Below are positions 53,448 through 64,000 of a stretch of 64,000 nucleotides of DNA, piece by piece. Numbering within the stretch: the first letter of the stretch is position 1; every line of letters begins with the position of its first letter. The DNA is taken from contig CAJNDS010002720.1 in NCBI GenBank assembly GCA_905221605.1, positions 200,001 to 264,000 on the forward strand, in the 5' to 3' direction. Under the pieces are notes generated by a model. It searched no databases, was not told the origin of the DNA, and worked only from the letters and a program-made list of their open reading frames with translations. Source of the DNA: Symbiodinium natans (Eukaryota > Sar > Dinophyceae > Suessiales > Symbiodiniaceae). A program made the position numbers and the translations under genes.

Positions 53448-53640
53448 GTTATTTGTCTAAACAGCTGACAAGCCGAGCTTAAGTTGATAAATTCAAAGCT
53501 CCCTCGGAAGGCCAAATCTTCAATTCACTTAAACCTCTGGGTTCCAAATTATTTGTCTAAACAGCTGACCAGCAGAGCTTAAGTCAATTCATCCAAAGTG
53601 CCTGCTGACAAGCCGAGTTTGAGTAGATTGAAACTGCAAT
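53448..53640. repeat. Imperfect direct repeats, about 100-bp period
   Basis: TTATTTGTCTAAACAGCTGAC and RAGCTTAAGT recur at 53449 and 53549. A shorter GCTGACAAGCCGAGTTTGAGT occurs at 53604. Confidence 0.85.
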
Positions 53641-53644
53641 CCAA

Positions 53645-53890
53645 AAGCGCAGCCCCAGCCCCACCAGCCCCAGCCCGCCCCAGCCCCAGCCCGAGCCCCA
53701 GCAGCCCCGGCAGCCCCAGCAGCAGATCCAGCAGCGGCCCCAGCAGCCCCAGCACTCAAACCCGGCCAAGCCCACCCAAATCTTTCGGTCAAAGTTTCAC
53801 CCAAAGCAAAACGAAAAACGTTCGGTGAAAACTCGGGCATAACTTTCGGTCAAAGCTTTCGGTCGAAATTCCGGACACGAACCCTATACA
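53645..53890. repeat. CAGCCC-rich repeat then TTTCGGTCAAAG repeat
   Basis: Imperfect CCCCAG units (open as Pro/Ser or Ala/Gly frames) are followed by CTTTCGGTCAAAG at 53780, 53841 and 53855. Low-complexity; frames here are not called. Confidence 0.8.
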
Positions 53891-54539
53891 ATTTCTATAA
53901 ACCCCAAACCCTAAACCCTAAACCTTAAATCCTAAGCCCTAAACCCTAGACCCTAAACCCCAAACCGCCCCAAACAACTCAAGGTGCTCATCGGCAAAGC
54001 CGGAGTGGACCTCGGTAGCTGCTTCCACCCAGTTCTCCTGGCTTGTGCGCAGGCCGGCGAATCTGGGGTTTAGGGTTTACGTTTCAGGGTTCAGGGTTTA
54101 GGGTTTAAATTAGAGTTTAGGGTGACGAATTTGGGGTTTACGAAGATAGGGGAACCCCCAAAATAGATCCCCAAATAGTAGGACCCCCAAAATAATCGGA
54201 TCCCCTTATCATCATGACCCCAATCAGGTACCCCTAGTTTCGGAAGTCTCCATCTGAGGTTGAGGGGTTCGGGTTGGTTTAATTGGGCCTCTCACCTCGG
54301 GTTTCGGGTTTTGGAGTTTAGGGTTTCGGGTTTAGGGTTTAGGGTATAGGGATAGAAAGGTACAGGGCAGTCGCTCAAGATACCCGTTCCGGATAGGTTC
54401 CCTTTTTTGGGACTCGTGCCCCATTCCATGAAATTGAGATGTTGAAGTGTTGAGGCTGTGCAGCTCACCCTACAAGTAAGCCTTGAAAGCTCTTGCTTAC
54501 TGGGTTCTTGGATTTCACGAAGCCCCTTTTGCTCACCCT

Positions 54540-54682
54540 AAACTCTAAACCCTAAACCCTAAACCCTGAACCCTGAACCCTGAACCCTGAACCTTGAACC
54601 CTCAACCCTAAACCCTCAACCCTAAACCCTAAACCCTAAACCCTAAACCCTAAACCCTAAACCCTAAACCCTAAACCCTAAG
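54540..54682 (-). repeat. (CCCTGAA)n then (CCCTAAA)n array
   Basis: About 20 units in two homogenised blocks. Confidence 0.95.
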
Positions 54683-54689
54683 AGATGAG

Positions 54690-55900
54690 CAGAAGCTGAG
54701 GCATGTTTCGAAGCGCTCATGGCGCTGATGCTCTGGTTTCCTTTTAGCTTCCTGGCACCGCCTTGTGGGTTTTAGGGTTTGGGGTTTAGGGTTTAGGGTT
54801 TAGGGTTTAGGGTTTACGGACAACTCGTCTATTTCCCGGCTTTTTTGGGGGGAGGCTTGCGGGGGAGGGGGGCGGGGAGGAACCCTGTTTCAGAAGTATT
54901 TGTCCACAGGATGCTTGGGGGCTTTGATGGGGGATATCGGGTTTAGGTAGCCCTAAACTCTAAACCCTAAACCCTAAATCCTAAACCCTAAACCCTAAAC
55001 CCTAAACCCTAAACCCTAAACCCTAAACCCTAAACCCTAAACCCTAAACCCTAAACCCTAAACCCTAAACCCGAAACCACCAACCTAGGCATCACCATGT
55101 TCATGACGGACGAGTCCAGCTATCTGCCTGGCATTGCCCTAGGCACCTGAGTCCGCAAGAGGAAGAACTTTCAGTTATTTTGCGGTTTACGGTTTAGGGT
55201 TTAGGGTTTTAGGGTTGAGGATTTACGTGTGAGCATCCAAGCCCTAATCCCTAAGCCAAGTAACCCCAAATGTTTAACCCTAAAGCGAAGTCTGAAGTGA
55301 AACGTTGTAACTCTGTCAACCCCCCCCCCCCCCTCCCTTCTAGCCTCAACTATGTCTCAAGTGCCTCTCATTCTTCAGGGCTGTCCCCCCCCCCCCCCCC
55401 TGCCTGTTCATGCCAGTTGGGAGCCCTAAACCCGAAACCCTAAACCCGAAACCCTAAACACCAAACCCCAAACCCTAAACCCCAACCCTAAACCCTAAAC
55501 CACCTCAACACCTTCGAAATTCGGAGGCACCTTGTTTGTCGTGGATGTGTACCTATTTTGGCCCGGCCTGGCTCGGACAGCTGCATGGGGTGCTGACAGG
55601 CACGCAGCTGGCTTTCGGGGTTTAAGGCGTAAGGCTCGAGATTCTAAACTAACCCCTTCCCCCTAATTCTAGGCACACCCTACCCCTTAACATCCCTTAA
55701 CATTAAAAGACTCCCACTGTTATGGATATGGGGGATATTTCAAGGGGAGGAGGAGGGGGGGGGGGGTAGGGGAGGTTGAACATGGGCGGGAGGGGATTAC
55801 ATCCGAACACACTTAGACTCCAGTTGGTGTGAGGAGGCGAGTGCTCAGGAGGAAGCTTCGATGCAAAGACCGCCGCCTCGGGCCTTAAACCCTAAACGCC
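54690..55900. other. Mosaic stretch at the right edge of the repeat region
   Basis: CCCTAAA array at 54955-55075. C runs at 55319-55334 and 55385-55400. Possible exons at 55081-55151 (ITMFMTDESSYLPGIALG, TGA) and 55519-55619 (GGTLFVVDVYLFWPGLARTA). No family recognised. Confidence 0.45.
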
Positions 55901-56027
55901 GAAACCCGAAACCGCCCTGTCCCTCAAAGTAGGCTGCCAAGCCGTGTCAGTTTCTTGCAAGCGGTGCCAGCTCTTCTCAAGCAGCGCTAAGTTTCAGACC
56001 ATGGCGCCAAGCATGTCCACGTCGGAC

Positions 56028-56107
56028 TGTGCAAGTCCTGCAGTTCCTCACTCTTGCAGCCATGTCTGCGCAAGTCCTGCAGTTCCTCACTCTTGAAGCC
56101 ATGTCTT
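56028..56107. repeat. 40-bp direct duplication
   Basis: GCAAGTCCTGCAGTTCCTCA is followed by CTCTTGMAGCCATGTCT in two successive copies starting near 56030 and 56069. Confidence 0.9.
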
Positions 56108-56624
56108 GTTCTCTTGGAGCCATGGCAATGCAAGCACTCCCGGCACGATTGAGGAAATGCGAGGCAGGTCGGAAGCCATGCCATCATCGTCTTACGAGTA
56201 TCACATGTGTCCAAGCAACTGTGACATGGCTAGGCAGCTCACTTGCCGCAGCATGGTGCATGTCCTAGCATGGGCTTATTTGTCGTAGCATGGGCTCATT
56301 TGTAGTGAGCCACTGCGTAGGCACGCAGTGGCTCCACCTGAATGGCCTTGCACTCTTGCACATCCTGGAAGGCCTGCAAGCACGATCCTCTAGTATTGAT
56401 AGTATTGAATTCTAGTGTTTCCTCCTGAGCAGGTTCTGTGAGAGTCCAGTGGCCTGAGCATTTTCTCACAGAGCGTGTGAGCAGTTGCTCAAAGCCGGGC
56501 ATACCTTGAAAGCCCGGCCGGAGTTTGCTCCTGACTTGGAGTGTGCGCCCGGTACGCGTTTTGTGTTCTTCAGGCAGGGCGAGGCTGCTTTGCTACTGAC
56601 TATTGCAGTCCTGTTGCGTCGCAG

Positions 56625-57339
56625 GCGTGTAGGGGCTGCAACTTGGACAAAGGCCTGGCTCCTGCTAGTTCCATTTTTGTGCAATGGTGCGCCCTGCAGC
56701 TGCAGGAGCCTGACATGTCTGCGCTTCTGGCGGCCCAGGAATCCTGGGAAAAGTCGAAAGTATGAGCGCCTGCGCCAGCCAAAATTCTATTGACATTTGT
56801 CAGGATGGCAATGTGCTCGCTCAAGGGGCTGACAGCGAGGTGGACTTAACGCACGCGCCTCCCACAAAGATCCCCACAAAGCACTCACTTATTGCATGGA
56901 GGTGCCCACCTCCGTTGTTTCGGAGTCGCAGGCATGTATTTCTGCGTTTCGCGCGTTAAGCCTGTGTTTGAACAGAGCCAACCCTGCAAGGGCCCAGAGT
57001 CTGAAGCATCGGGCCAACAAGCAAGCCGAGCACGAGCGACGCGATAATGCAGAGGTCGGGAATGCAACGCCCTCCAGTTGTGCTGTTTTCTGGCAGATGA
57101 CCGTCCGAGGCCTTCAAGAGAAAGCAACCTTTGGGACCAACGCGCTTCGCGAATGTATGGATCGGGAAGGCGCCTTGGTTTTCACGCAACACAATGGCGG
57201 CAGCCCGGCGGTGCTGTCATGCAAGGGCGGCCTCCAGAGTGCGGAAGGACGCTTTTGTTTTCTCGACTCTCATTTGCGCAGTCTCCCAGTGCTGGCTGTT
57301 GGCTCCGCGCGTTTCGCGCAACACGTCTGGCATTGGTAG
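56625..57339 (+). CDS. Multi-exon gene, unknown function, 5' end not found
   Basis: Four exons join in consistent phase. 56625-56759 contains CRGCNLDKG and SALLAAQESWEKSK. 56804-56901 contains QGADSEVDLTHAPPTK. 56976-57054 contains LKHRANKQAEHERRDN. 57097-57339 contains TVRGLQEKATFGTN and ALRECMDREGALVF. Introns are 44, 74 and 42 nt with GT-AG ends (acceptors GTTTGAACAG, TTTTCTGGCAG). Codon use resembles the MULE gene downstream and no telomere repeats interrupt it. I do not recognise the family. The CxxC could bind metal. It may be a second gene of the MULE element, a captured host gene, or an independent gene. The end at 57339 assumes no further intron. Confidence 0.5.
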
Positions 57340-58407
57340 GCGCAGAAGCAGAAGATAGTCAGGAACGAGGCCCGGTCGCATGCTTGCCCATGGTTTCCAG
57401 TCAGTCTTACAAACAAAAACCCATCTGGCATTCTTGTAACACACCGGCTCCTTCCTTTACAAAAATAAAGCACGGACGAATGCCGTTCTGCAGTCCGTAA
57501 AACCCAACTGAGCAGCAGTAGTGTGGACATGCCTCAGGAGCTGCAAACGTCGGCAATGAAATCCCGGGGCGGCCGCATCCGCGCTAGAACTTTTAGGCGA
57601 TTCGGTCGAGGATTCCTGCTCCCAGGAGCAGAGCTTGTGAGGACCTCTGCGGATCCTGGTGTGTGATGTGCATGTTTGAGCTCTCCGGATCGTGAGCGGC
57701 AAGCTCCTCAGGCTTGTTGGCCCCTAAATTAGAGAGCTCTGCAACTCTCAGCAGCAAAGCGAATATCGGCTGCATAAACATGCCTGGGGAGCCTTGCGTT
57801 ATCACGGATAGCACGGATGACCAACGCAGTAAGGCCCGTAAGGCAGCAGGAAAATGGGTCGTTCAAAGATTCCTATAGTCCTGTAGCTGGAAACAATACG
57901 CCCTGATTTGGGCGCGCTCGCCAGGCGGTGATCTTGCGGCGTAAAATTTGCTTGGGCATGCCGCGCGGAAGGCCATGATGGAAAGGGGTAGGTTTTTTCA
58001 TCACCAAGTTCCTTTATAGTCCTTAAGAACCTGCGCTCCGTTCCTGAATGTCCCGTGATTACAGGTCTGCATCATGGCTTTAGGGTTTAGGGTTTAGGTT
58101 CTGCCGTAGAGGCCCAACCCCGAGCCCACGGATGCTGTTGCCAATTTGGGGTGCGCATGGAGTGTGCCGAGCAGAGGTTTGGGCTCGAGAGTTTGGGCTT
58201 GGGGTTTCGGGGTTTATGGAAGAACTTTTTGGGTAATCCCGAAAGCCGAAACCCTAAACGCTAATCCCTGAACATCCCGAAAGGCAAAGCACCCTCCGGA
58301 TGTGGTGAGCAAGGTTTTATCACCCTGAAGGGTGTGCTGATCTTGCATGAATTTCTTCATGCTCGCATATGCATGGACAAGATATGTAGACAAAGTGATG
58401 GTAGCCC
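57340..58407. other. Intergenic or uncalled sequence without telomere arrays
   Basis: Overlapping short frames on both strands show no domain. A 14-base remnant of TTTAGGG occurs at 58079-58095. It probably contains the 5' region of the transposase gene. Confidence 0.5.
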
Positions 58408-61287
58408 ATGGGCCGGCCACGGCGGCAGTTTGCTTACAAGCGCCTGGAAGACCACGCAGTCCCCGGCCAGCTTTCTACCGTAGATCCGTGCGCCGACTTG
58501 CGTGCGGCCGTGCGGTCATGGGAGGAGAAAACCAATACAAAGGTGGGCGACTTGCGCGCCCCCGAACTGACGCCGAAAGGGCAATGGATGACAACAGGAT
58601 GTTGTCATAGATGCACCGGCTGCCACGCAAGGGATGGCCGTTTGTCTGCTGGCGACTGTGTCGGAGATCCGAGGCCTCTCCGAGCTAGCGCCGATGGCCG
58701 CTTTGCAGGCTACACAGCTGAGGATCGAGATGCGGTTCTGCGCGAAGCAGACGGTCTGGCAGCTCGGGGCTTGCCAGTGACGCCGGCGGCCGTCGCCATG
58801 TGCTTGGCGCCGGAGAAGCGCATGCAGCCGCAGCATCTGAGTTCAATTTTGCGCAAGCGCCGATTGCAAGTGGGAGCTGCCACGAAATACTTTTTGGATT
58901 CGCAGCCTCAGTTCGAAGCTTGGGCTGCCGCACGGTCCGATCCCAGCTCCATAGTCCATGTGGTTGACCATTCCACGAGACCGCACTTCTCGTGGAAGAT
59001 GCTGGTTCCGAAGTTCTGGGAGGAGCTCGAGGCCCTTCTGCCCGAGACACTCCGGAACCCTGTGCCTCGATTGGTTGGCAAATATTTTTCTTCTGAAGCC
59101 GTGAGTAAGATCGCAACCATTGCTGATGTTCTTTACTGTTGTGCCCTTGTCATGTCTCAGGCATGGTGTGTCACGACTGACACAACGTACAAGTTGAACC
59201 ACATGAACATTTCCGTCACCATGATTTGCGTCGTGGTTCACAGAAAACTTGGTTCAAGGTCCCGTTTGCTTCGCCGAGAGAATAATCTAATTGAGACTGC
59301 GCGCTTGGGTTTAGGCAAAATCGCTTTTTACGGCATCGTCCCTGCAGGTGGCGAAGAAGTCCGTGGCCGCTCTGTTTGTCCCTCCAGCCCGGCAGCGAGA
59401 CGCAGCACAGCTACGCTGGGCTCGCTTCTGCGCTGGCCGACGAGGTCACGCGCCGCAATCTGCCAAATCCAAAACAAATTCATGTCGATTGGTTCGATGG
59501 TCTGACTGATATATTCGCATCCACGTTTCAAGGAACAGGAGGCCGCTGCAAAGTCGTACAAGGTTTAGAACACATGCGACGCAATTTGCGTCGCAACCAC
59601 AGAATTGGAAAAAGTGCAGCTGCAGCGACAGCAGCCGCGCCGGCCCAGCCTCGATCCACCGCCGGCGCGAGGACGTGCCGGAACGGGACGTGGCCGCGGC
59701 AGGAGTGCCGGGGTCGACGAGTCCTACAATCTCAAATCAACTCTTGTAAATCCGAACTTGGAGATTGTTTCGTCGTGGCATGTTGGTGTGGTTTAATGGA
59801 GTAGGCAGTCATTCAACAGAGGACTCGAAGGCAGAAGGCGCCGCCACATCTGTGCACATTGCCGCTGCCGGTGTGGACAGCGTACATCACGGAGTCTGTC
59901 TTCCTCCCTACGCAACACATGTTCAGCGTGTGGTGGTCCACGATCCTGACCAGAAGCCAGGAATTCCATGGCGAGGACGTTATGTCAAAGAACTCGTGGA
60001 TTGCCTGGCAAGCCATTCCGGCATATAATTTCCAAATATGGCTGGGGCTACGCGTAGATATTGTCGCCCCGACGTGCTAGGGTTCCGAATAGGGCTCAAA
60101 TGCGCTCTCGAATACGGTTCTGAGCACGGGTTTTGGGAATACGGGCTGGAAGACGGGCCAAAGCACGGCTCGGAATGCCTGTTTGCCGTTTGCCCTGTTA
60201 GGAAGAGTGGTGCAGCTACTTCAAGGAGCAATACCTGTTCAAGAAGAGAGTCAATGATGAAGATCTCTGGGCCGCCAGCTGGCATTCTGGCTCGAAGATC
60301 ATGAGCGGGCATCCTGCCTCCCAGCAGAGTGGCTCGGCCTTTCGTTGCAGTCGCACTACTTTCTCTTTTCTTTTTTCGTGCATGTCCAATGCGTGTTTCC
60401 GGCTATGTGCAGGCATCGAGATGATGTGGCGGAAGTTCAAGCGCTTCATCAAGTCAACAGGTCCATTGAAGACGCACATGTCTCTAGCGGATGCTTGCGA
60501 AAGGGCGATGAGTATTTTTTCCGCTCCGCTCTCTCCTGGCGAAGAGCGGACTGACCGCGCGAAGCATTCGCTGCTTGCGCCTCCTGGACACATCGCCTTG
60601 GATGCACCATCGGGCCCCGACGGCTGGATGCTGAATAGCACTGGCACGACAGTGAGGCGAACTGGCGGTCGCCAGTTCTGGATCCCGTCGATTCCAACGA
60701 TTCTTCACAAGGCTTCCTTAGCTGGTGGAGCAGCTGCTCCACGTGCGGTTCATGGCGACCACACCTTCGTTTGCATAACCATCGGCAAGCCCACCAAGGT
60801 GCCAGTCGACGTGATGAACAACATGATCACCCAGGTGAAATGCAGGACCACCCAGGCTCAGCTCATAGGTTTGCAATTTCTTGCCAAGACAGAGTAAGAC
60901 TAAGTCAAATCGAGACGATTCCTGCCGAGTCAGACCGAATGACTCTCAGTCCCTGATGAGGCAGTCATCCAGAAGTTCCTAGCCGACAAGATCCTCCTGC
61001 CAGTGGACAATGCTGCAGCGCCTCACAGGATCCAATGGCAAAACTTTACGGAGATGTGGCCCCGCTTCTGCCTCTGCATTTGCAAAGATTCCAGTGTGCG
61101 GCGCACGTGTTTTTTGTATGTGTGGCGGGGAGCGTGCCCACACGCTTTCGCAACCCAACAGTTGTTGGACATACGGCACTGGCATGTTCCATTGGCAGCT
61201 GCGTCTCCGAAGAAACGCAGCTGCTGTATGGAGGAGGACGAGAAGCTCATCGCAGAGCCTGTCAGATCTCGTCACAGAATGCCGTAA
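58408..61287 (+). CDS. Mutator-like (MULE) transposase, multi-exon
   Basis: ATG at 58408 follows an in-frame TAG. Exons: 58408-59100, 59161-59258, 59348-about 59600, about 59603-59785, 59881-59978, 60202-60328, 60413-60868, 60950-61287. Introns are about 60-95 nt, one of 223, with GT-AG ends. Motifs in MULE order: Cys-rich N-terminus (CCHRCTGC); first catalytic Asp in WCVTTDTTYKLN; second Asp in IHVDWFD, followed by HMRRNLRRN; FLPTQHMFSVWW; YFKEQYLF; LWAASWHSG; GHPASQQ joined to S-I-E-M-M-W across intron 60329-60412 (probable third acidic residue); SWIM-like zinc finger CLC..C ending ACPHAFA. The phases of the last four exons agree exactly. Odd: the change of frame near 59563-59605 needs a 40-nt intron, which would remove the HMRRNL motif, or is a frameshift, so activity is uncertain. 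Confidence 0.82.
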
Positions 61288-61745
61288 ATGATGCAAAGTT
61301 GTCAGGCGGAGGTGTGTTTTCCCTCGAGCCTCACAGGCTGTGTCGTCAGTGCTTGGCCACAAGCCTGCCACGCGGTAGAGGGGCCAGTTGCCGCATGGTG
61401 CAAAAAGAACTTCGTACGAGTGCACCTTCATGCTTGCCTACTGAATCAGAAGTCAGGCTTAAGACATCATGAAGTTTTTCGGTTTCGGCCTGAAATATAT
61501 AGAGCTGCTTGCCTGCAAGGCAGCGTCGACACTCGACACTCGACACCAAGCTGGAGAAGTCCGCAGCCGTGCGGCTGTTCAGATGCCTTTCCTTTCACCG
61601 TCTCGGCACCAGAGCTGCGGTGACGAGTGCGATAGGCGCTTGCATGAGAGCTGCGAAAAAAATCCAGCAGCAAGTGCCATTTACCGGCGCGTTCAATCCC
61701 ATGCTCCTGCACGAGAGAGCTTGCAACACTTGAGCAAACAGCTGC
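61288..61745. other. Region after the transposase, no domain recognised
   Basis: Several overlapping frames of 70-140 codons on both strands match nothing recognised. It could hold a 3' untranslated region or another short-intron exon. Confidence 0.4.
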
Positions 61746-61956
61746 GTGGGCTTGTTTACCGTCTCCCTTAATGGAGATATTGGTGAGCCGACCCGAAATT
61801 CTGAAAGCAGATAAAAGTATCCAAGCCAGCTGAAACCCTAAAGGGTCGAAGCAGATGACACTGTTGGCGTGTAAGGGATAAATTTGCGTCACGGCTTTTG
61901 GGAAATTCAGCGTGGCTTCTAACAGTAATTCTTCGCGCGGCTTGTTTACCGTCTCG
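61746..61956. repeat. Direct repeat pair GGCTTGTTTACCGTCTC
   Basis: The 17-base phrase occurs near 61748 and 61939, about 190 bases apart, at the right edge of the repeat-free island. It could mark a terminal structure of the transposon or a duplicated segment. Confidence 0.6.
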
Positions 61957-62034
61957 AGCTGTCCCTCAAGCTTCTGTTACGTCCTGAGCTAGGCCGGGAC
62001 ACGGGCTCTAATTAGAACAAGTTCCCCGATCTTG

Positions 62035-62178
62035 GGCTCAAGAGGATCTTTCAAGAGGGTTCTGGAGTCCTTATAAGGGAACTTAGAGGTTTTTTTTAGG
62101 GTTACTTAGGCCTTAGGGGCTACTTAGGTATATAGGGAGGAAATTAGGTATATATCCTTGGGTTACATACCCCCCTTG
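62035..62178. mobile_element. Dispersed short repeat, family G
   Basis: ATCTTTCAAGAGGGTTCT ... AGGGGCTACTTAGGTATATAGGGAGGAAATTAGG ... GGGTTACATACCCCCCTTGAAC. The end resembles 63810-63826 (GGCTACACACCGCCCTTGAAC), and the core resembles 53090-53190. Confidence 0.5.
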
Positions 62179-62179
62179 A

Positions 62180-62360
62180 ACTAACCCTAAACCCTAAACC
62201 CTAAACCCTAAACCCTAAACCCTAAACCCTAAACCCTAAACCCTAAGCCCTAAGCCCTAAACCCTAAACCTTAAACCCTAAACCCTAAACCCTAAACCCT
62301 AAACCCTACACCCTAAACCCTAAACCCTAAACCCTAAACCCTAAACCCTAAACCCTAACT
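62180..62360 (-). repeat. (CCCTAAA)n array
   Basis: About 25 units with CCCTAAG and CCCTACA variants. The mosaic resumes here. Confidence 0.95.
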
Positions 62361-62474
62361 AAGATAGTGAGGGCATGAACAGGAGCGGCTTGACGCCTAC
62401 CGCTGCGCAGCGGCCAGCTGCACCCTCGAGGCTGGACTTCCTCCTTCCTGTTCAAGAGCTTCTGTTGAAGTTAG

Positions 62475-62780
62475 TAGCCCTAAACCCTAAACCCTAAACC
62501 CTAAACCCTAAACCCTAAACCCTAAACCCTCAGCCCTAAACCTTAACCCTGAACCCTAAACCCTAAACCCTGAACCCTAAACCCTAAACCCTAAACCCTA
62601 AACCGCAAACCCTAAACCCTAAACCCTAAACCCTAAACCCTAAACCCTAAACCCTAAACCCTAAACCCTAAACCCTAAACCCTAAACCCTAAACCCTAAA
62701 CCCTAAACCCTAAACCCTAAACCCTAAACCCTTAACCCTAACTCTAAACCCTAAACCCTAAACCCGAAACCCTAAACCAA
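62475..62780 (-). repeat. (CCCTAAA)n array
   Basis: About 42 units over 300 bases. Confidence 0.95.
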
Positions 62781-62859
62781 TCCCTGGAGAGGATGGTCAG
62801 CTCGAGCCAGTCCATTGGCCATTCCAGCCCTTCCTACGATGCAGCAGCTGGTCTCTACA

Positions 62860-63200
62860 TAGGGTTTAGGGTTTAGGGTTTAGGGTTTAGGGTTTAGGGT
62901 TTAGGGTTACAAAAGTTTCGTTAGGGTTCAGGGTTTCGGGTTCAGGCCTGGTGCAGCATTTGGGTTCCAAACGTAACCCTGAACCCTCAGCAATATCCCT
63001 AAACCCTAAACCCTAAACCCTAAACCCTGAACCCTGAACCCTAAACCCTAAACCCTTCAACTGGCCCTAAGATGCCATGTACTCATACAGTATATAGGCA
63101 CGAACTCAAGGCTAACCCTAAACCCTAAACCCTAAACCCTAAACCCTAAACCCTAAACCCTAAACCCTAAACCCTAAACCCTAAACCCTAAACGCTATTG
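62860..63200. repeat. Alternating telomere arrays
   Basis: TTTAGGG at 62860-62910, CCCTAAA/CCCTGAA at 62998-63055 and CCCTAAA at 63113-63195. Confidence 0.95.
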
Positions 63201-63404
63201 TCAAATAGAGTTCGACTTCGCCTGCCACACTCGCTCAAGGGCGCAGGAAGGCCCCCGTGGTCCACTTTAAAGTGCAGGTCACCTAAGGGTTCTAGGGTTT
63301 CGGGTTTAGGGTTTAGGGTTTAGGGTTTAGGGTTTAGGGTTTATGGGACCCGAAGCCCTAAACCCTAAAAGAGATCGCTTAAAACACTGAGCTACCAGGC
63401 CTCT

Positions 63405-63520
63405 ATACCACGGGCTTCTCTACATTACGGTCCTTTTTTGGGCACCCTAAATACGTGGTGCCGCCTGATAATCAGGACCCCGAAAAGGACCATATTTTAA
63501 CGAACTCACCACGTATAATC
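63405..63520. mobile_element. MITE-like element, family D
   Basis: ACGGTCCTTTTTTGGGCACCC ... GTGGTGCCGCC ... CCCGAAAAGGACCATA shares the family core. Ends are diverged. Confidence 0.6.
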
Positions 63521-63529
63521 TAAATGAGG

Positions 63530-64000
63530 GTGTCCCCTACATAGTACCACGGCCTCAAACGGAGGACACCAAAAGGTACTACCCGTACTACGAATGTACC
63601 GGTCAGGTGTCAGGGAATCCTTCGGAGGGTTTAGGGTGTCGGGCTTGGCATCTCTTCTAAACCTGATAGAATCCTTGTTGCCCTAGGTTGCACTACATGG
63701 TCCGTAAGAAAGGAGGGTTCATGGGCGGTAGGTACCTAGGGAACCTTGGGGAAGCTTAGGCGGCCTTGGGGAGTAGTAGGGAGTATTAGTGAACCTTGTG
63801 ACCTTGGGCTACACACCGCCCTTGAACACCCCTCCCTTTTGAGCCCTATAATTGCGGGGAAACCTGGTCAATAGCACCAAGGCTTCGCCACTGAGATTTC
63901 TTGATGAAGTGCACGCGCACATGACACCTTCATACGCGGCAATCAGCCTCTGTACCCCTGAACCCTAAACCCAAAACCCTAAACCCTAAACCTTAAAGCC
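63530..64000. other. Unique sequence to the window end, no gene recognised
   Basis: Contains the family G-like segment 63700-63835 and CCCTAAA units from 63960. No coding support. Confidence 0.5.

Noticed and set aside
53589-53840. Ala/Gly/Trp-rich minus frames and Pro/Ser plus frame
   Set aside because: Composition of a CCCCAG repeat; no domain.
58516-59241. Minus-strand frames of 106-143 codons opposite the transposase
   Set aside because: They overlap the MULE exons in antisense and contain no motif. The plus strand carries the conserved transposase motifs and splice sites.
1-64000. CRISPR array or bacterial operons
   Set aside because: Repeats are telomere heptamers without regular spacers. 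There are no ribosome-binding sites or compact gene strings, and introns are present.

Overview
Organism. The window is nuclear eukaryotic DNA, probably from a dinoflagellate or a close alveolate relative. Four things point there. (1) The dominant sequence is the telomere-type heptamer TTTAGGG/CCCTAAA. (2) Genes are broken by spliceosomal introns with GT-AG and apparently also GC-AG ends. (3) One gene carries the FLDKxCI ... RLWCTYE signature that I know from dinoflagellate multi-pass membrane proteins. (4) A Mutator-like (MULE) transposase and a chromodomain retroelement remnant are present. The species cannot be named from sequence alone.

Layout. From 1 to about 55.9 kb the DNA is a mosaic. 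Well over a hundred short interstitial telomere-type arrays, in both orientations, alternate with unique islands of about 60-300 bases. Many arrays are locally homogenised to variant units: TTTAGGGG at 2.0 kb, TTTGGGGG at 7.7-8.2 kb, CTTAGGG/CTTCGGG at 10.2 kb, CCCTAAG at 20.1 kb, TTTAGGC at 37.0 kb and 51.4 kb, TTCAGGG at 52.1 kb. Several families of small inverted-repeat elements (MITE-like, about 95-200 bp), long poly-G/poly-C tracts and minisatellites are mixed in.

Genes in the mosaic. The islands are not all junk. At 25.6-31.6 kb seven or eight small plus-strand exons spell a dual-specificity phosphatase domain in the right order. At 37.8-46.5 kb about ten exons spell the FLDKxCI/RLWC membrane protein. 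Several junctions are phase-matched and rebuild family motifs, for example W-C-T-Y-E across intron 40592-41242. Much of the intron sequence is telomere-type repeat, together with MITEs, a minisatellite and a chromodomain retroelement fragment. Several of these introns have TTTAGGG near the 5' end and CCCTAAA near the 3' end. The remaining islands hold short open frames that I rate only as possible exons.

Island without telomere repeats. From about 55.9 to 62.1 kb the repeats almost vanish. This stretch carries an unidentified multi-exon gene (56.6-57.3 kb) and a MULE transposase (58.4-61.3 kb). Their introns are mostly short (42-95 nt, one of 223 nt), in contrast to the repeat-filled introns elsewhere. 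After 62.1 kb the mosaic resumes to the end of the window.

Limits. Exon ends were placed by eye from splice dinucleotides, reading phase and protein motifs. Gene starts and some exons are missing, and no transcript or database evidence was available.
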